Below are positions 58,602-64,000 of a DNA stretch of 64,000 nt, one piece after another. Position numbers and translations under genes: made by a program. The stretch's first letter is position 1, and each line of letters begins with the position of its first letter. Source of the DNA: Lunularia cruciata (taxonomy: Eukaryota > Streptophyta > Marchantiopsida > Lunulariales > Lunulariaceae); contig OX419761.1 in assembly GCA_948567375.1 (NCBI GenBank), positions 5,024,501-5,088,500 of the forward strand, given 5' to 3'. The notes below the pieces were generated by a model. That model was not told where the DNA came from. It was given only the letters and a program-made list of their open reading frames with translations, and searched no databases.

Positions 58602-58859
58602 ACAACCATTTCAAATCTATATTGCCATGTAATCTTTGTTGCATGGCATCTATCTCCATTGATGTTGGCTCTTCTACCCATGATTTAAGTGCTTGTAGAT
58701 TTTGTGGAGGTTTAGATCAAGGCCAAGTTGTGACAACAAAAGAATCAAAGTGCTTTGCAAGATGCATGACTTCTTCTATATGTTTGGGTTTGTGCATGGT
58801 TACTTCCAATGTGGTATATGATTTTAACACTCTCACAAAATGATCAAGCTTCTCTCCTT

Positions 58860-59190
58860 CATGGATCTTGGAGTCTACATCATTGTGTTATGGAATTGGG
58901 TGATATAACTCCTTACAAAACCAAGATTCTTCAATTTTTTGAATTGATCTTGTGGACCTTACATAACATTAATTTCTTGGAATCTCTAAGTTATTGTATT
59001 CTTAAAGTCTTCCCATGTGGATCTTTGGAATCTATATCATGGTGTTCTAGAATTGGGTGATATAACTCCTTACAAACCCAATTTTCTTCAATTTTTCCAA
59101 TTGATCTTATAGACCTTGCATAGCATTCATTGCTTGGAATCTCCCAATTATTTCATTCTTGATGTCTTCTCATGTTAAGATTGGGGCAAA
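58860..59190 (-). repeat. 157-bp tandem duplication in H gag
   Basis: GAATTGGGTGATATAACTCC occurs at 58893-58912 and again 157 bp later; the surrounding text (TGGATCTTGGAGTCTACATCA, GATCTTGTGGACCTTACATA) repeats with scattered changes. Confidence 0.8.
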
Positions 59191-59764
59191 AAATTACAAT
59201 TTAGGTTGATCTATTTTAAATTGCCACCATTTTATTGCTAATTATTCTAATTGACTCAAAGCCAAGGAATCCATCTCCAATCATCTAGAAGATTTGTAGC
59301 TTCAAAGTACCACTCACAATCAAATAACAAATTCTCCATTATAGTCGGTAAAATCTTGCCTTCACATGCCTTAGGTGTTGGAAATCAAAATTGATATTTT
59401 TCCTCTCAAAAAGTTATTCTTTCTATTGTTGGCAATCACTATCTCTCTTCTACTAATCAAATAAGATGATCATTTTATTATTGCATAGCAATTATAACTT
59501 AGCGCATTACTAACCATGACCAATACTCTACCAAATTGCTTGCTTTTTCATATCAAATTAATATATAAGTGAAATTTTTTTACCTCTCTTTGTAAGTCAC
59601 AATTAGAAGGATCCTTGGTTCATAAGACAAAGTGATTGCACTGAGAAAACTTTGACCAAAGTGTCAAATAACGTTTTGGTATGACATGAATATAAAAATC
59701 CCAATTGTTTGGGGAAAATTGATTTTATGGTCTATAAATTCCATCCATTCCATCCTCTCTCCTT

Positions 59765-59776
59765 GCTTTGATACCA
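59765..59776 (-). other. Primer-binding site of element H
   Basis: On the minus strand TGGTATCAAAGC lies one base inside the 5' LTR; it differs from the Met-tRNA site by one G-to-A change. Confidence 0.85.
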
Positions 59777-59777
59777 T

Positions 59778-60102
59778 TGTTAAAAACTAAGGAGATAAAT
59801 AAAAAAAAATAGAATATCACGTTGGAAACTCTCAATTGAAAAAACTCTAAATGCTTGAGTTAAGCTTGGGCTTAAGTATTTATAAGGATAAATAAGCTCA
59901 TTACAAGACCCCAAAGGAAGCTTCCAAGAAGTTTCTTTTTAGAAGCCATTTACTTGGCATACAAGCTAAACCAGCTATTTACTTGGTATTCAAGCTATTC
60001 AATCTTTCAATAATTTTACAAGCTTTTAGAAAATTCCTAGATATGTATTATTTCTACCTCATTTTAGCTATACTTGGCTTTTTCTAACTTAATATTATTA
60101 CA
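59778..60102 (-). repeat. 5' LTR of element H
   Basis: 325 bp from TGTTAAAAACTAAGG to ATATTATTACA. A TATA-like stretch (GTATTTATAAGG, 59876-59887) fits a minus-strand promoter. It matches the split 3' LTR. Confidence 0.85.
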
Positions 60103-62966
60103 AGAGGTCACCACCTCAAAATCCAACTTCCACCAGCCCTTTAGAAGAAGCTTTCGTAAGCATAGCTTCATACAAATCAAATAAAAGGTAAGTGTCTTAT
60201 TCAAGATGAAAGAAGCAATAGAAATGAAGAATTTGCTTATTTAATAGAAATGAAGAATTTGCTGTAAGTACACTGGGATGCACTTTCTGATAAGACCAAT
60301 CTATATATGTTTTTTTTGCTAGCAAAACTTCCATAAAAAATGGAAAGAAGCACTAAAAACTTGGTCCTTGTGTACAACTGATTATGATATACTTTACTAT
60401 ATACAATTTGACATTTGTTATTGGTCTTGTAAGTAAACTCCCAGAAAAATAAATTACAATCTCATACATCCCTGCATTTTCTTACTTCCAATTTGATGGT
60501 ATAAAGTGGAAGCTTTGTTTTCAAAATCTTTTATAAAAAATTGTGATTATCTTGCTCTTTTGATTTTAAGGTATCATTTGCAAAGAGCAAGATAAATATT
60601 CTAGAAACAAACATACAAAATTTAGAAAATTTGTGTAGGAAACTGAACTTAAGAAATAAATTGCGAGAAAGGATGATAAATTTACAAATTCTATAAAAAA
60701 ATGTAACAAAAAGAAAGAAAGTGAAATTTTCAAAAGGGAAAAGAGAAAATTAAAAATTAATAAGCTTACTCCTTTACTCTGATAATTGTTAAGAAATATT
60801 CCTCTAGAATGTCTTAACTTCCAAATATAAATTAGATAATGATAGAATTTGAGAAATCTTTGCTCTTTACATCCAATATTTTGTTGGAGAATTATAGTTA
60901 ACTATCAAATAATTTGGAATTTAAAAATATAATACATCCTTTTGTATCAATGCTCATCTTGAAAATTAATAGTTCCATTTATAAAATAATAGATGACTTA
61001 AGATTGGATCAACCAAATTGATGATAATTTAATTTGAGAAGATATTTTATATTTATCATTCTGGAATTTTTAATATATTTTGTAATTTCTTTCCCTAAAG
61101 CTAAAATTTAAATTGGATTGTGAAATTTCTATAATTTTGGACTATTATATTTTAATTAATTTTTTATAATTTAGCATTGTGAGGTGAGTTATAAAGATAT
61201 TAATCCTATTCAAGATAAATATTTTCATAAAATGTCCTAATAATTCCTTGTCAATTTCTTACATTTTACTCATAATTAGGGATTTTTTTTACTATAAAAT
61301 TTCACTCTTTAAATGCATGATGTTGCTTTATATGAATTATTATAAAACGATTAGCAAACTAGTGGAGGAAAAAAATATCATGAATAATATCGTAAGTATA
61401 AATATTACATTACTCTAAGAGACTTCAAGCACTCTTAGCAATCATGGTTTTTGGGTAGTAAAAAGGAAGATCTCAAAGAGGAAAATTTAAGTATTTTCAG
61501 TTTTTCCAACTTTGTGTTGTCCTCTTTCTAGTGTCTTTCATATGTAGGATACAATTTTCTTGCCACTTTGCTATTCTTAATGAAGTTGGGAAATCAAGGG
61601 AGGTGATATGCTCTAGCAACTTGGCAAGTGGATTTAATTAAGTCAGACCAATGTAGTGCTCTCAATATTCAATCAATGAGGCTAGAAGGAACTCTAATAT
61701 TTTTTTTTAACTAGAGAATTTTAACCATGTGCATATATGGTTATCTATTTGGAATAATAAATGTATGACAAAACAATTGCACTTTAATTGCATCATATGA
61801 GGATATACATTTTGAGGAACAACATTTTTGAGAGAAAATTTAAGGGATTCACAATAAACCCATGGGTAAAATAGGGATGGAGATGTCGGAGCATATTTTT
61901 TGCAAGCAATACAATGGTGGATTATGTATTTGGAAATGAGATATCTCATTCTTCTTTATGTTACTTAGAGGAAGAAGGTTTCTCAATCAAAGAAGTGAAA
62001 AGACTCACAAAAGTGAAAGAAAACATAAGGATTAAATAGCAAAGTTTCCACTATAGGCACCATATCTACCTTCTTAAGTCAACCTGATTAATAACAAATG
62101 CATTAATACCAAATGAGCATTAAAGAACAATTCCATGAAGATGAGACTTTGTGTCATATCCAACCAAATTTGAAGGTAAGACCTTTAAAATGCAAATGTT
62201 CAATTCTTGCTCAAGGATTGCCTCATTGGTCTTAGGAAGGAGAAAGACTATAATGACTCATTTTTTCTTTACCACTAGCTAAATCTAAATCACCTTCCTT
62301 GACAAGGAAGGTTCTCAAAACTACTTAATATAGGCTTGAATGCTTGAATCCTCTTGATTCTTGAGTGGCCTACCTTAAATGGAAGAGGAGTACTATATAA
62401 ATACTTAATACTTGAGTATAATGTCATCTCAAAATGAATGTTCCATCAAAGGCATCAAAAGGGAGTTATAGGATGGTCCACAAGATGTAATCCCTTTGTA
62501 TTGTTTTGTGTCCATGAAAACATAAAGATATTACATTTTTGTGAGTTGTATAATGGAAAACCTCTTAATGATCAATGAAAGACATTCCTAAATGCAATAA
62601 AGTATCTTTCTTGATAATGAGAAGATGTATCCTTGAAGTTGCTACTCCTACCAAGAATCTATCATTAATTATTTGCTTTATTATCTTGGCTATTTGGCTC
62701 TTATTTGATTACCTCTTGCAATAAAATTGTTGGACAGTGTATAAGCATACCAAAACTAGTGAAGTTTTTTTACCTTGGCTAAGATGGCAAAGCAATAACA
62801 ATGCATTACTGCTTTGGAAATAACTAGATCCATACTCAAGATATAATAATCATCATAGGATAGCTTAAGTGCTTTCAATAGGTTTCATAGGTCTATCTTA
62901 ATTTGGTGAATGATATGGAAGGAAGAAGTAATACAAGGTATAGCTGTTGTGGAATAATGCATCATG
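60103..62966. other. AT-rich intergenic stretch, no gene seen
   Basis: Very AT-rich, nearly CpG-free. A 21-bp phrase AATAGAAATGAAGAATTTGCT is directly repeated at 60217-60237 and 60243-60263. The minus frame at 61707-61949 (80 codons) matches nothing I recognise. No LTR ends were found except the solo LTR to the right. Confidence 0.45.
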
Positions 62967-63719
62967 TGTAATACCAAGGGTTAGCCATATGATCTAGATG
63001 TGAAATTTGGTTTGGTAACTTCTAGAATGATGTTATACATGATGGTCAAATTAGATCAGATAGAAGTATCACTAAAAGAGTACTTCTACTAATAGGGCAA
63101 AAACCGAAATAGACTTGAGAACCTTAGAACCAATAGCTAGACATATGATTTAAAGGTGAGAATTGGTTTGGTAACATCTGGAAGGATGTTACACATGATG
63201 GACTAAACAGATCAGAAAGAGGTATCACCAAAAGGGGACTTCTACTAATAGAGTAGGGACCAAAATATGCCTGAAATCTTTGAAGGCAATTTTGGAGGCC
63301 TAAATGAATGACTTAGGCCTCGAAAATGTGCAGATTCCCCAACCCCCCCCCCCCCCCCCCCAACAGGGGAATGGCTGGCCTTCCCTCCCCCCTGCTTTGT
63401 CTCGTCGAGAGCTTTCCAACGGTACCTTACGCGATTCCGAGATTCCTATATGAAGATTCCCTAAAAGATTCCCTCTGGTCAAAGCTTGTTTGACCAACCA
63501 GATAGGACCTAGACCAGACAGGTCACCCATCCGAGTAAGTAATCCAAGGGTGGAGCTTGCTGACATGTCACCTATTTGTGTCCCTAATCCTATGGTGGAG
63601 TTTCCTTGGAGGAGATCCTCTTTGTCTATATAATAAAGAGAAGGTGCTCCCTTGGGGCATCGAATGTTTTGAGTGTGCAATCTGTGTTTTCTCTCTTCTC
63701 TTGTCCTCAGAGTATTACA
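62967..63719 (+). mobile_element. Solo LTR of the E family with internal duplication and perfect TCATG target duplication
   Basis: 753 bp from TGTAATACC to AGTATTACA, flanked by TCATG at 62962-62966 and 63720-63724. The first part is duplicated (about 62985-63125 and 63143-63290), each copy with TTTGGTTTGGTAAC, GATGTTA(C)ACATGATGG and ACTTCTACTAATAG. A TATATAATAAAGAGAAGG promoter-like motif is near 63628-63645. A 19-C run is at 63343-63361. Confidence 0.9.
63343..63361 (+). repeat. Homopolymer of 19 C
   Basis: A run of 19 C inside the solo LTR, absent from its relatives at 48005 and 55944. Length may vary or reflect sequencing error. Confidence 0.8.
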
Positions 63720-64000
63720 TCATGTTTGACAATTTGTATCAAATGATGGATTATCCTAGAATCTCATGGAACTATAAAGATTATCTTAGTTTCTCTTGTT
63801 CAAATCAAATGATGTATTGGCATCTTTGTAGAGTTTAGAATTAGGTCTCCCTAGACATAAATAATATAGAATGTAATCATGGGGTTTTTTATACTCCCCC
63901 ATATTGGTACTTTAGAGGCCTTTTGGTAGGATTTGACTCAAATTGATCAACTCAATATGCATTGGTATTATTATGTTGGGATATGCTTAAGCCAAGTGGA
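63720..64000. other. AT-rich flank, nothing recognised
   Basis: Begins with the right copy of the TCATG target duplication. No gene or repeat is apparent to the end of the window. Confidence 0.5.

Larger units (their letters stand above)
58126..59760 (-). pseudogene. Element H gag, split by a solo LTR
   Basis: The minus strand parallels B gag in order: the region with CATCAATGGAGATAGATGCC near 58660 corresponds to B 5640-5670, and homology to B continues left of the solo LTR to about 58126 (CCATTTGGGTAA). The part near 58860-59190 is tandemly duplicated. The start near 59750 is close to the primer site. No long frame survives. Confidence 0.7.
32324..60102 (-). mobile_element. Element H: chromovirus, outermost element of the right nest
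   Basis: 5' LTR 59778-60102; 3' LTR 32324-32589 plus 50168-50296, split by element D. Flanks AGAAG (32319-32323) and AGAGG (60103-60107) differ by one base and may be an aged TSD. Between them on the minus strand: primer site, gag (59740-58126), protease (53690-53321), RT, RNase H, integrase, chromodomain (50570-50350), purine tract (50297-50309). Other insertions are element I and a solo LTR. It is heavily mutated and older than everything inside it. Confidence 0.82.

Noticed and set aside
63300-63680. 126-codon minus-strand frame in the right-hand solo LTR
   Set aside because: It crosses the C homopolymer (read as a Gly run) and lies wholly inside an LTR. No protein family fits.
1-64000. 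CRISPR arrays, bacterial operons, tRNA or rRNA genes
   Set aside because: No regularly spaced repeats, no operon structure and no cloverleaf or rRNA sequence seen; the content is plant nuclear repeat DNA.

Overview
This window looks like nuclear DNA from a land plant with a large, repeat-rich genome. The evidence is Ty3/gypsy chromoviruses, a Ty1/copia element, initiator-Met-tRNA primer sites, TATA boxes of the plant type and a fragment of a plant-type CDT1 replication-licensing gene. I cannot name the species. I see no intact host gene, tRNA, rRNA or CRISPR array. Almost everything recognisable is dead retrotransposon, most of it nested. Boundaries below were read by eye from repeated ends, target-site duplications (TSDs) and protein motifs.

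Left complex (about 1425-20617). Element A is an old Ty3/gypsy element on the minus strand. It carries gag with two zinc knuckles, protease, reverse transcriptase (RT), RNase H and integrase, and an unusual PHD finger after integrase. Two elements interrupt it. B (4259-9889, plus strand) is a complete but mutated chromovirus with 417/428-bp LTRs, a primer site and an integrase chromodomain; its LTRs contain arrays that fit the heat-shock-element consensus. C (10492-14269, minus strand) is a gag-only type element with a GATAT TSD and a single 843-codon frame broken only by stop codons that C-to-T changes explain.

Middle (about 20618-32323). There is no identifiable gene. Several stretches (21.3-22.1 kb and 25.2-28.3 kb) are CpG-rich and stand out from the AT-rich, CpG-poor surroundings. 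They share a short dispersed repeat.

Right complex (32324-60102). This is a stack of insertions. Chromovirus H (minus) is split in its 3' LTR by chromovirus D (plus, 32590-50167). D is split by chromovirus E (minus, 34884-46379, perfect TATTG TSD). E is split by copia element F (minus, about 39030-45732). F holds, between its primer site and gag, a roughly 2-kb foreign segment that includes a CDT1-like gene fragment in the sense orientation. H also holds a second gag-only element (I, about 53695-58125), related to C, and a solo LTR with a perfect ACAAC TSD. Solo LTRs of the E family lie in D (48005-48606), in I (55944-56648) and in the right flank (62967-63719, perfect TCATG TSD); the last two share an internal duplication.

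The parts do not work together as a pathway. They record successive transposition: gag, protease, RT/RNase H and integrase once packaged and integrated each element, and chromodomains (B, D, E, H) or a PHD finger (A) probably helped choose chromatin targets. Stops, frameshifts and lost catalytic residues suggest that none is autonomous now.
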